A DNA stretch of 6,195 nt, taken from contig JAPUIL010000198.1 of the NCBI GenBank assembly GCA_027297085.1, forward strand, positions 1-6,195, given 5' to 3'. The stretch comes from Verrucomicrobiota bacterium (GTDB lineage: Bacteria; Verrucomicrobiota; Verrucomicrobiia; Opitutales; UBA2995). Of the stretch, positions 1 through 5,715 are shown one piece after another. A model generated the notes under the pieces. That model made no database searches. It was not told the DNA's origin and saw only the letters and a list, made by a program, of their open reading frames with translations. The number at the start of each line of letters is the position of its first letter. Position 1 is the first letter of the stretch. The translations under genes and the position numbers were made by a program.

Positions 1-15
1 GACAGGAAGTTAAAA

Positions 16-37
16 TATATTGGCTAAAAGCCATATA
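16..37 (-). terminator. Possible weak terminator hairpin at the broken end of the FAD gene
   Basis: TGGCT at 21-25 and AGCCA at 29-33 form a 5-bp stem around an AAA loop. TATA arms at 16-19 and 34-37 extend it if T20 is bulged. Read on the minus strand, the hairpin is followed by TTTTAA. It overlaps the TAG stop of the truncated oxidoreductase, so it lies exactly where family similarity has already been lost. It could be an intrinsic terminator of foreign DNA joined to the gene, or chance. Confidence 0.3.
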
Positions 38-1040
38 AACACTGAATGTGTAAGCGGGTCGAGTACCCGGTCAAATCGCCTCCATAGTTTACACCGAGCA
101 TATCGAATTTGCCATTTGGTACGATCGGCTTGTTATTCGAACTCCATGCATACTTTGATGGATCGTAATCTTTGGGCGGAGCTTTCAGCCGATAAGGATG
201 GTCCGGTCGACCGTAGTCTTTTCCCGTCATGCGGAAGGTGAAAGCCTGCATTCGCTTGTCCGCTTCTCCCGTGCTGCCCGGAAAGATCGTACCTTTGAGG
301 ACTCCTGCTTCCGAGCCGAAGCCATCGGTATAGATGACCCCTGCATGAGGTTCTTCTCTCGAACGGGCTTCCCGGCCGATACGAAAGGGCACTCCGGCAA
401 AGGCGGCAAGGTCGCCCTCGTAAGTTGCATCAATAATCACACGACCGTTATAGGCATGCTTCTTTCCGAGCCTTCCTTGATTGTTGCGATCTTGGGTGAT
501 AACTCCCACGACGCGGTCACCTTCCAGTTTAACATCGATCGCAACTTCGTTAAAACGTGTCGTGATCGTCGGCACTTCTGCTACCATTTCAGCATAGATC
601 CTGGCCGCTGTATGAGGCTCCCAGACACGCCCCTCGGCCGCACTCCATCGTAGAGAAGCGGGCTGTTTCAAATGTGCCTTTACCAAAGGGTCGTCCGCAA
701 GCTCGGTCCGATGATAAGTCCTTACCCGCTGCCGGAAATCTTCCATGACCCCGCTATTCGCTTCTGCCAGCTGATCATCTAATCTCAAAACTCCCGAGGA
801 AAGCACTCCTCCCAACACCGGGGACTGCTCTATCAGGATCACGCTCTTTCCCGACCGACCCGCAGCAATTGCAGCCGCGATTCCAGACGGCGTGGCTGCG
901 ACGACGACCACGTCGTAGTCATTATCCTGGGATACAGCCAAAACATTAAACTGAAGAAAAACGAGCCAAGCCACCAGCACCCATATCGTATTGAAAGATA
1001 AACTACGATGTAACCTGAATGCAGGTGATGGGTCTTTCAT
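24..1040 (-). CDS. Secreted FAD-dependent oxidoreductase (FAD_oxidored type), C-terminally truncated
   Basis: The ATG at 1040 gives 338 residues. A TTG at 1058 would add six; neither has a clear Shine-Dalgarno, and I prefer the ATG. Residues 19-38 (numbered from the ATG) are a hydrophobic segment ending near LAVSQ, which fits a signal peptide or membrane anchor. The Rossmann strand-turn-helix follows at about 43-72 (DYDVVVVAATPSGIAAA); the usual first glycine is alanine. Family hallmarks come next: a GGVLSSG stretch, IIDATYEGDLAAFAG at about 202-216, EPHAGVIY and QAFTFRM. These mark the FAD_oxidored group of exported flavoproteins, often found with polysaccharide-degrading genes; the exact reaction is unknown. 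Similarity stops after NYGGDLTG, and about 14 unrelated residues lead to a TAG at 24-26. Relatives usually continue for 150 or more residues, including a C-terminal flavin-binding loop. The product is probably non-functional. It follows a likely terminator, so it need not share a transcript with the upstream genes. Confidence 0.8.
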   Translation of the reverse strand: MKDPSPAFRLHRSLSFNTIWVLVAWLVFLQFNVLAVSQDNDYDVVVVAATPSGIAAAIAAGRSGKSVILIEQSPVLGGVLSSGVLRLDDQLAEANSGVMEDFRQRVRTYHRTELADDPLVKAHLKQPASLRWSAAEGRVWEPHTAARIYAEMVAEVPTITTRFNEVAIDVKLEGDRVVGVITQDRNNQGRLGKKHAYNGRVIIDATYEGDLAAFAGVPFRIGREARSREEPHAGVIYTDGFGSEAGVLKGTIFPGSTGEADKRMQAFTFRMTGKDYGRPDHPYRLKAPPKDYDPSKYAWSSNNKPIVPNGKFDMLGVNYGGDLTGYSTRLHIQCLYGF

Positions 1041-1090
1041 ATTAACGTTTGATTTCAAAGTTAGCTAGAGTGGTGTCAGCTTAGTTTGCT

Positions 1091-1114
1091 TAATAAAAAT
1101 AGGCTCGCCTATTT
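1091..1114 (-). terminator. Intrinsic terminator downstream of the double hydrolase gene
   Basis: A perfect 8-bp inverted repeat (AAATAGGC at 1097-1104, GCCTATTT at 1107-1114) has a two-base centre. Read leftward, the 3' arm runs into TTTTTATTA, which gives the stem-plus-U-tract form of a Rho-independent terminator. It lies about 47 bases beyond the stop of the hydrolase gene (1161-1163) and about 50 bases before the start of the FAD gene. It would therefore separate the two transcripts, at least partly. Confidence 0.6.
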
Positions 1115-1117
1115 ATA

Positions 1118-1142
1118 TGTAGGAGTAGCTTTAGCTGCGAGA
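1118..1142 (+). repeat. REP-like short hairpin repeat
   Basis: The stretch beginning TGTAGGAGTAGC contains a small stem (GTAGC at 1125-1129, GCTGC at 1134-1138, one G-T pair) around a TTTA loop. It resembles the dispersed REP-type sequence of the form GTAGGAGCGGCTTTAGCCGC known from many bacterial genomes, with C-to-T type decay in both arms. That similarity is from memory. No second good copy is present in this window. Confidence 0.4.
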
Positions 1143-1160
1143 CGGAGCTTCGAAGGTTTT

Positions 1161-2690
1161 TCAGTCGGATAATTTGTGCTTGAAAAGCCATTTCAGTAAT
1201 ACCGGCTCCTGATCACAGCGGTCGCTGCTGAGCTGGGTGCTGCCATTATCACCGCCGGTAATAAATTTGGCGGATATATTATGACCGTCACCTACCCAGG
1301 TAGTGAACTTCATGTTGCCACCTACTTTTTTCATCTCAGCGTATAATTTTTGATCACCCTCAATGGGTACTGTTTCATCCTGGTCACCATGAAATACCCA
1401 CAGGGGGAGATTCTTAATTACCGAAGCATCCACCCTTTCACCCCTGCCGGCCGAGGGAGCGGCTGCGGCAAAATAATGTGGATCAGCTTGGATGAAGGTA
1501 TAGGTCCCCGCTGCTCCCATGGAGTGGCCAAGAACGTATATCCTGTTGGTATCCACCGCCGGCAGCTCTTTTATAATTTCTTTGATGGTCTGAAGCTGTG
1601 TTGGATTCCATCGTTCTTGTGACTGCGGGGCGATCGTATAACCCGGGTAATCGGTACGATTCTGTTTTTCGGCAAGCACCTGGGTCCAGGGACGCAATTG
1701 TTTCAGGTTTTTTGTCCCCCTGCCAGCGCCACCGTGCAGTGAAACAATGACCGGATAGCTCTTTTCAGGATCGAATTTTATCGGTTTCATGAGCCTGTAG
1801 GCCATATCTTTGTAACGATAGGGTTCATAAAGTCTTACCCAGTCAGGAATGCGTTTCTGGGCGAACAGCCATTTCATAAAGTCCGGTTCCGGATCGCAAC
1901 GATCGCCGCTGAGTAGCGTGCTCCCGTTTTCAGCCCCTGGGATTATCTTTCCGGCAATGCCATGTCCATCACCGGCGAACGTGGTGAGCTTCATATTGCC
2001 ACCCAACTTTTTCATTTCATCAAGGAGTTCCAGATCACGGTCGTAAGGACAGACCTTGTCCTGGTCTCCATGAAAAGCCCAGATCGGGATATCTTTCATC
2101 AAGGAAGGATTAATGAATTCTTCACTCTGCGGCCTACCGGTGCCCGCAGATGGCGCGACTGCCGCGAAATAATCGGGATCGATTTGGATGAGTATATTCG
2201 TCCCATGCCCTCCCATGGAATGTCCCATCATATAGATTCTGTCCATGTCAACCGACGGTAGTTCAGCGATGATCGCCTGTACCTTTCTGAGATGTTCCTC
2301 ACCCCATAATTGCGTTGCCTGAGGGGCCAGCACATAGCAGGGGTAATCCCTACGATTTTGCTCATCGGCAAGCTGTTGGTTCCATTGTTTCAGTTGTTTT
2401 CGGTTATCCGTCCCCGTGCCGCCGCCGCCATGCAATGAAACAATAACGGGGTAGCGCTTGTCGGAATCGAAATGCATGGGCTTCATGAGCCGGTAAGGCA
2501 TTTCGTCATCTGCGTGAGGTTCATAGAGATCAGCCCAGTTTTCCGAAGCCTTCCCGTCCGCCGCCTGGGCATCCTGGGCAAAAAGCCCCGCGCTTGAGAA
2601 CAGGAAAATGACTAATAGGAAATTGCTTTTTAGTGCCGTCGCCGAGGTGGGGGATGTCTGTCTCCGCTCAAGAGCTGCGCCGAGACACAT
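1161..2690 (-). CDS. Secreted protein with two tandem alpha/beta-hydrolase (esterase-like) domains
   Basis: From the ATG at 2690 the product is 509 residues. A GTG at 2798 would give 545 and overlaps the upstream stop as GTGA. Numbered from the GTG, a hydrophobic segment at 57-75 (FLLVIFLFSSAGLF, then AQDAQA) is a signal peptide. Two homologous domains follow, about 89-317 and 318-545, each with a YPVIVSLHGG oxyanion-loop region. Domain one has nucleophile S194 (GHSMGG), D247 (HGDQDKV) and H279 (GDGH). Domain two has S426, D474 and H506. Both triads look complete. Homologues of this esterase/PHB-depolymerase-like group usually have one such domain. The likely role is hydrolysis of ester bonds in an external polymer or its side groups, substrate unknown. 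The leader is made of a 33-bp tandem repeat, which makes the start uncertain. The gene lies 104 bases downstream of the NHL gene on the same strand and is followed by a probable terminator. Confidence 0.85.
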   Translation of the reverse strand: MCLGAALERRQTSPTSATALKSNFLLVIFLFSSAGLFAQDAQAADGKASENWADLYEPHADDEMPYRLMKPMHFDSDKRYPVIVSLHGGGGTGTDNRKQLKQWNQQLADEQNRRDYPCYVLAPQATQLWGEEHLRKVQAIIAELPSVDMDRIYMMGHSMGGHGTNILIQIDPDYFAAVAPSAGTGRPQSEEFINPSLMKDIPIWAFHGDQDKVCPYDRDLELLDEMKKLGGNMKLTTFAGDGHGIAGKIIPGAENGSTLLSGDRCDPEPDFMKWLFAQKRIPDWVRLYEPYRYKDMAYRLMKPIKFDPEKSYPVIVSLHGGAGRGTKNLKQLRPWTQVLAEKQNRTDYPGYTIAPQSQERWNPTQLQTIKEIIKELPAVDTNRIYVLGHSMGAAGTYTFIQADPHYFAAAAPSAGRGERVDASVIKNLPLWVFHGDQDETVPIEGDQKLYAEMKKVGGNMKFTTWVGDGHNISAKFITGGDNGSTQLSSDRCDQEPVLLKWLFKHKLSD

Positions 2691-2715
2691 CCGACTCTGC
2701 TCGATAGCTACGTCG
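2650..2715 (-). repeat. Two tandem 33-bp repeat units at the 5' end of the hydrolase gene
   Basis: Read on the minus strand, unit A (2715-2683) begins CGACGTAGCTATCGAGCAGA and unit B (2682-2650) begins CGGCGCAGCTCTTGAGCGGA. They match at 19 of the first 26 positions and 21 of 33 overall, and most differences are transitions. The period of 33 keeps the reading frame. The ATG at 2690 lies inside unit A. A related core (GAGCGAAGTCGATG on the minus strand) occurs near 3780-3793. These look like members of a dispersed intergenic repeat family, not coding sequence of the enzyme. Confidence 0.55.
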
Positions 2716-2794
2716 TGACAAGTAGGGGGAGGATAGAACATTTGTGCCATCAATAACAAGATTTGATGATATGCGGCGGTCGACGGATTGTCGT

Positions 2795-3721
2795 TCACCG
2801 AGAGAGCACGAACTTCTGGATGCGTTGATTGACCGTCTCGGCGGCGTAGATGGCGCCCTCGGCGTCTACCGCTATGCAGTGAACCTGGTGCAGCTGGCCG
2901 GGGGCGTCGCCGTCCGAGCCGAATCCGCCGAGGACTTTGCCGTCGAGGGAAAGTTTAGTGATGCGGCCAAGGTCGCCGTCGCACATCCAGATCACCTTTT
3001 CGCGGCGGTCGTAGGTCACGTTCCAAGGCGTTCCGAGGCCGTCCCACTTGGCGAGAAACTTCCCATCCTTGTCGAAGACCTGGACCCGCTTGTTACCTCG
3101 GTCGGCTACGTAGACCCGGTCCTTTTCGTCAAGTGTTACGCCATGGACGAGGTTGAATTGGCCCGGCGCGTCGCCCTTGCCTCCCCAGTGGGTAATGTAA
3201 TTGCCGGCGGGGCTGTATTTCGCGATGCGGGTGTTGAGGTAGCCGTCGGCGATGTAGACGTTCCCATGGCTGTCAAACGCGATTCCGGCGGGGCGGTTGA
3301 AGGCATAGGGCGTGTCGTCGGTCCCTTGCCTGGCGGCGAAGCTTCCGATGGTGAGCAGCGTTCGTCCACTTTTCGAAAATTTAAAGATGGTATGCGTCTC
3401 GCGGTCGACGAGCCACACGCCTCCGTCGGGGCCGATGCCCATGCCATGGGCCGCACCTTGATGGTTAGAGAGTTCTTTGTCCTCCTTCCACGCTTGCAAC
3501 AAGTGGCCGTCCTTGGTGAATTGCATCACCGGGTGTGAGCCCCGTGTGTAATACCAGACGTTGCCGTCGCCGTCAACTTCAACGGCCATGCCTGCGCCCG
3601 AGACATAGTCGGCGGGCAGAGTTCCCCAGTCCTTGACTGGCTTGAAGTCTAACTCGGGCTGTGAATGCAGCGGCTGCAGCGATATCGACAGCAGTAGGAT
3701 GATTAGTCGTGTCATGGTCAT
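2795..3721 (-). CDS. Secreted NHL beta-propeller protein, peptidyl-alpha-hydroxyglycine lyase (PAL)-like
   Basis: Start at the ATG at 3721 (308 residues): MTMTRLIILLLSISLQ is a short signal peptide, probably cut near LHS-QPE. An upstream ATG at 3781 is rejected because its 20 extra codons come from a dispersed repeat. The mature protein has NHL repeats of the form GIAFDSHGNVYIADG and GVTLDEKDRVYVADRGN, consistent with a six-bladed propeller. The best match by eye is the lyase half of peptidylglycine alpha-amidating monooxygenase. Equivalents of the rat enzyme's catalytic Arg533 (R60, in YYTRGSH), zinc ligands His585, His690 and His786 (H92, H193, H281), Tyr654 (Y161, in DGYLN) and Arg706 (R208, in VADR) are all present. 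Asp787 is replaced by Cys282. PAL converts peptidyl-hydroxyglycine to an amidated peptide plus glyoxylate, but many bacterial relatives have no known substrate. No copper monooxygenase partner is in the window. It is first of the two closely placed secreted-protein genes. Confidence 0.82.
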   Translation of the reverse strand: MTMTRLIILLLSISLQPLHSQPELDFKPVKDWGTLPADYVSGAGMAVEVDGDGNVWYYTRGSHPVMQFTKDGHLLQAWKEDKELSNHQGAAHGMGIGPDGGVWLVDRETHTIFKFSKSGRTLLTIGSFAARQGTDDTPYAFNRPAGIAFDSHGNVYIADGYLNTRIAKYSPAGNYITHWGGKGDAPGQFNLVHGVTLDEKDRVYVADRGNKRVQVFDKDGKFLAKWDGLGTPWNVTYDRREKVIWMCDGDLGRITKLSLDGKVLGGFGSDGDAPGQLHQVHCIAVDAEGAIYAAETVNQRIQKFVLSR

Positions 3722-3768
3722 ACTGATAGGAGTTTGCTTGGGGTGATGTCGTTTACAACTCGGTATAG

Positions 3769-3803
3769 CGGCGCAGCCCATCGACTTCGCTCAGGACACG
3801 CCG
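3769..3803. repeat. Dispersed palindromic repeat, CTTCGCTCAGG type
   Basis: The plus strand reads CATCGACTTCGCTCAGGACA at 3779-3798, flanked by GCGCAGCC and CGCCGCC. It resembles the very widespread intergenic palindromic repeat of the form CCCTTCGACTTCGCTCAGGG (recalled, not searched). Its minus-strand core matches the two 33-bp units at 2650-2715. It lies between the CBM remnant and the NHL gene and supplies the spurious ATG at 3781. Confidence 0.5.
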
Positions 3804-3829
3804 CCGAGCTGGTGGTTGTTTAATAAAAA

Positions 3830-3994
3830 TTATTCCGCCTCAATTTGAAACATATTCAGGGAAACATTTCCAGATTCTATTTCAATTCGATAAGTCGCCA
3901 GGCCAGAGGGTAGATCTACTGATGCGGCAAGCTCCTTAAAATTCTTAGCACCGCCTGTTGAGAATGAGCGAAAAGGAGAATAAGCAAAAAGGAG
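3830..3994 (-). pseudogene. C-terminal fragment of a CBM6-like carbohydrate-binding domain
   Basis: An open frame of 54 codons runs on the minus strand from 3994 to a TAA at 3830-3832, with a TGA just upstream at 3995-3997 and no ATG near its start. From about residue 12 it reads STGGAKNFKELAASVDLPSG and then ATYRIEIESGNVSLNMFQIE. This is the typical last part of a family 6 carbohydrate-binding module: the TGG-x-x-F turn, the V-x-LPAG strand, and the IESGxxxLNxxxIE end strand. Such modules sit at the C-terminus of secreted glycoside hydrolases and lyases. The 5' portion is missing; within about 40 bases upstream the DNA becomes the end of an IS481-type element. I infer that a carbohydrate-active enzyme gene was truncated by mobile DNA. 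It shares orientation with the NHL and hydrolase genes. Confidence 0.6.
3965..3994 (+). repeat. Short tandem duplication beside the IS end
   Basis: TGAGCGAAAAGGAG at 3965-3978 and TAAGCAAAAAGGAG at 3981-3994 match at 12 of 14 positions with a 16-bp period. They lie between the last recognisable CBM sequence and the IS481-like end. Replication slippage or junction debris would explain them. Confidence 0.3.
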
Positions 3995-4001
3995 TCAGGT
4001 A

Positions 4002-4186
4002 TGATCTAAACACATCGGTAACAGATTGTCTAAACACATAGGTTACACTTTCAACTGGGCGTTATGCCCTGGAAGAAAGTAAATCCTATGGATGAGAAGA
4101 TAAGATTCGTTCACCTGGCAAAGAGTGGGCGCTTTACGATGACTGAGTTGTGCCACGACTTCGACATCAGCCGCAAGACCGGCTTC
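4002..4186 (+). mobile_element. Left-end remnant of an IS481-family insertion sequence
   Basis: The element begins at about TGATCTAAACACATCGGTAA (4002-4021). TCTAAACACAT occurs at 4005-4015 and again at 4029-4039, and the similarity continues (CGGTAACA and AGGTTACA). This gives two direct end repeats 24 bp apart, the usual layout of transposase-binding sites in IS481 ends. The transposase reading frame follows at 4064. Only the left end remains. At about 4181-4187 the sequence changes into the arm of a different inverted-repeat structure, and no continuation of the transposase or matching right end is visible after 5887. The exact left boundary is uncertain by a few bases. Confidence 0.65.
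4005..4049 (+). repeat. Paired direct repeats in the IS481-like end
   Basis: Units at 4005-4025 and 4029-4049 share an identical first 11 bases (TCTAAACACAT) and most of the next ten (CGGTAACAGA against AGGTTACACT). Spacing is 24 bp, about two helical turns. They are probably transposase recognition sites. Confidence 0.55.
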
Positions 4187-4228
4187 GGGGTCATTCCTTG
4201 CAATCGTGCATGCCAATGCGGGATTTAA
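4064..4228 (+). pseudogene. IS481-family transposase, N-terminal fragment
   Basis: The ATG at 4064 opens a 54-codon frame ending in TAA at 4226-4228. Residues 1-41 begin MPWKKVNPMDEKIRFVHLAK and continue with MTELCHDFDISRKTGF. This is the characteristic start of IS481-family transposases: the MPWK opening, then a helix-turn-helix with the ELCxxFGISRKTGY pattern. A full transposase is usually well over 250 residues and carries a DDE (rve) catalytic domain; none of that is present. From about 4187 the frame runs into the left arm of the inverted-repeat cassette (GVIPCNRACQCGI), so the last 13 residues are unrelated. The gene is dead, cut by the cassette or by a deletion at the junction. Confidence 0.75.
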
Positions 4229-4296
4229 GGTTTGACCCCCTCGAAAGGGAAATGGACCGTAGATTCGCTTATAACGGCCTTAACCGAGTGCCATTC
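4181..4296 (+). repeat. Left inverted-repeat arm
   Basis: It matches the complement of 5716-5887 in two blocks (4181-4208 and 4215-4296), joined by CATGCC at 4209-4214. It lacks about 58 bases present in the right arm. It contains GTTTGACCCCCT at 4230-4241, and a second exact copy lies just past its inner end at 4299-4310. Confidence 0.75.
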
Positions 4297-4354
4297 GCGT
4301 TTGACCCCCTTTTTGCCCCTAGATGGCAATACGCCACCCCGCTAATTGCAAAAG

Positions 4355-4390
4355 CAAAAACCGAAAAAGAAATCTTTCGCTTTTGGTTTC
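4355..4390 (-). terminator. Possible terminator after the amidohydrolase gene
   Basis: Positions 4358-4372 (AAACCGAAAAAGAAA) pair with 4375-4389 (TTTCGCTTTTGGTTT) at 13 of 15 positions, counting one G-T pair. Read leftward, the hairpin starts 9 bases past the TGA at 4399-4401 and is followed by TTGCTTTTG. The stem is AT-rich with two internal mismatches, so it would be weak. Confidence 0.35.
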
Positions 4391-4398
4391 CTCGATGA

Positions 4399-5457
4399 TC
4401 AAGGCCTGCGCTTCGGACTGTGGAGTGACTGACGCGCCGTATCGGCGTAGATGATCCTGCCGTCACGCAGCGTGTATCGCACGCTGGCGAGTGATCGAAG
4501 GTCGCGAGAGGGGTCACCTTTCAAGACGACGAGATCCGTCCGGAATCCCGGTGCGATGCGTCCGAGCCGACTCGATTCGCGGAAACGCTCGGCGGGCGCA
4601 GTCGTCAGAGACGCAAGGATCTGGCGAAAGCTCATTCCCGATTGCTCCATCAGCGCGTATTCCGCACCGGGAGGCTCGTCGATGGCGCCGAGGTCGGTGC
4701 CGAAGAGCACCGTTCCTTCGCGCTCGACCCAGGCCCGCAACTGGCCGACGGCGGTCTCGATGAGCTGGTCTTGCGAGGGATTGCCAGGGCGCCCGAACCG
4801 GCTCCAAATCCGCAGAGTCGGGGTGAGCGCGACGCCATGTTCTTGCATCGCTGTCAGGATCCCTTCGTCCCACGGGCCGGATCCAGGGGTGGTGTGCGCG
4901 ATGATGTCGACTCCGCTCCGAGCCGCGGCGAGTATGTCGGCACCGGTGTCGGGGTGAACGAAGACCGGGTTACCCGATCGATGAGCCTCTTGGACCGCCA
5001 CTAGGATGGCGCTTTCTGGAAACAACGGTTGGGGCTGCGGCGGTGGTTGGAGGTGCACCTTGATCCCGTCGACGCCTTTCGCGAGGAGCTGCTGCGAAGC
5101 CGCCGCGGCCTGCGCGTCGTCCGTGACCTCCAGGGCGGAGAACGCCATGAAGCCCATCGCGCGGAGGGCTTTCTCAGAGGGAGTCGCGCCCCGGGCCACG
5201 AGCGCCTCTCCCGTGGAGCGGATTCTCGGACCCGCCACTTCGCCCGATTCGATGCGGTCGCGGAGGCGCCGCGTGTTGTCCCACATCGAGCCCGTGTCGA
5301 ACACGCTTGTGAACCCGTGTCGCGTGAGCATTTCCTCCAGCTGTCGGGTGAGCTGGTCGGCCGGGATCTCCGCCGCATTCTCCCACTTGCGCTGAAAAAA
5401 GTGCATGTGGCTGTTCCAAAAGCCCGCCGCAACCGTGAGGTCGGTGCAATCGAGCAC
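4399..5457 (-). CDS. Amidohydrolase (metal-dependent hydrolase), main catalytic part, downstream of an in-frame stop
   Basis: Opening at the GTG at 5457 gives 352 residues, but family similarity continues upstream in the same frame beyond a TAA at 5458-5460, so this is the 3' part of one broken gene. It carries all metal-site residues of the Amidohydro_1 TIM barrel: H17 and H19 in GFWNSHMHF, K133 (the candidate carboxylated lysine, GIKVHL), H168 (VFVHPD), H188 (IIAHTTPG) and D255 (LFGTDLG). The C-terminal strands (FRTDLVVLKGDPSRD, then VRYTLRDGRIIY) belong to the beta-sandwich domain whose other half lies before the stop. The closest group by eye is imidazolonepropionase-like or prolidase-like amidohydrolases, which hydrolyse C-N bonds of cyclic or peptide-like substrates; the substrate is unknown. 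Base composition is strongly GC-rich (42 of 60 at 4741-4800), unlike the flanks, which suggests foreign origin. It is the only gene between the cassette arms. Alone, the 352-residue product would probably not fold properly. Confidence 0.8.
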   Translation of the reverse strand: MLDCTDLTVAAGFWNSHMHFFQRKWENAAEIPADQLTRQLEEMLTRHGFTSVFDTGSMWDNTRRLRDRIESGEVAGPRIRSTGEALVARGATPSEKALRAMGFMAFSALEVTDDAQAAAASQQLLAKGVDGIKVHLQPPPQPQPLFPESAILVAVQEAHRSGNPVFVHPDTGADILAAARSGVDIIAHTTPGSGPWDEGILTAMQEHGVALTPTLRIWSRFGRPGNPSQDQLIETAVGQLRAWVEREGTVLFGTDLGAIDEPPGAEYALMEQSGMSFRQILASLTTAPAERFRESSRLGRIAPGFRTDLVVLKGDPSRDLRSLASVRYTLRDGRIIYADTARQSLHSPKRRP

Positions 5458-5673
5458 TTAGGCTGTCGGTGGCACTTCCACGGAGGTTCGGTTGCCGACC
5501 GCGGTGATCACGCCGTCGCGGATGAGCACCACACCGTCCCGGATGGGGGCTTCAATGGGACTGACATAGATGGTGCCCCCTACCAGGGCGGAAGGCGAGT
5601 TCGCATCCGACGGGTTCGACAGAACAAGTGTCTTAAGGTGAAGATAAGAAAAGTTGTTCAGGTACTTCTTCAA
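5458..5673 (-). pseudogene. N-terminal piece of the same amidohydrolase, ended by an in-frame TAA
   Basis: The frame upstream of the TAA at 5458-5460 encodes ALVGGTIYVSPIEAPIRDGV followed by VLIRDGVITAVGN. This is the N-terminal beta-sandwich typical of amidohydrolases, ending VPPTA just where the family would continue into VLDCTDLTVAAGFWNSH. One base change (for example CAA, GAA or AAA to TAA) explains the break; there is no frameshift. Similarity begins at about 5597. Upstream of that the frame stays open to an ATG at 5823, but those codons are cassette-arm sequence and unlikely to be real protein. A TTG at 5673 would start MKKYLNNFSYLHLKTLVLS, which looks like the first half of a signal peptide, so the original start may be near there with part of the leader deleted. 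A sequencing error at the TAA cannot be excluded. Confidence 0.65.
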
Positions 5674-5715
5674 ATCGTTGAGAATATCACGGCAGCAGCA
5701 GACTGAGTCAGACCA

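Noticed and set aside
2744..3538. Long plus-strand open frame of 264 codons
   Set aside because: It is antisense to the NHL gene and arises from its GC-rich codon pattern. It has no recognisable domain, while the minus strand has clear NHL repeats and a signal peptide.
3722..3781. Upstream ATG at 3781 for the NHL gene
   Set aside because: The 20 added residues come from a dispersed palindromic repeat and would bury the signal peptide.
4026..4049. TTGTCT and TACACT as a promoter for the transposase
   Set aside because: The spacing is only 12 bases, too short for a sigma70-type promoter.
5029..5706. Plus-strand open frame of 225 codons over the amidohydrolase
   Set aside because: It is a GC-driven shadow. 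It is rich in Arg, Val and Ala, has no domain, and lies opposite conserved catalytic motifs on the minus strand.
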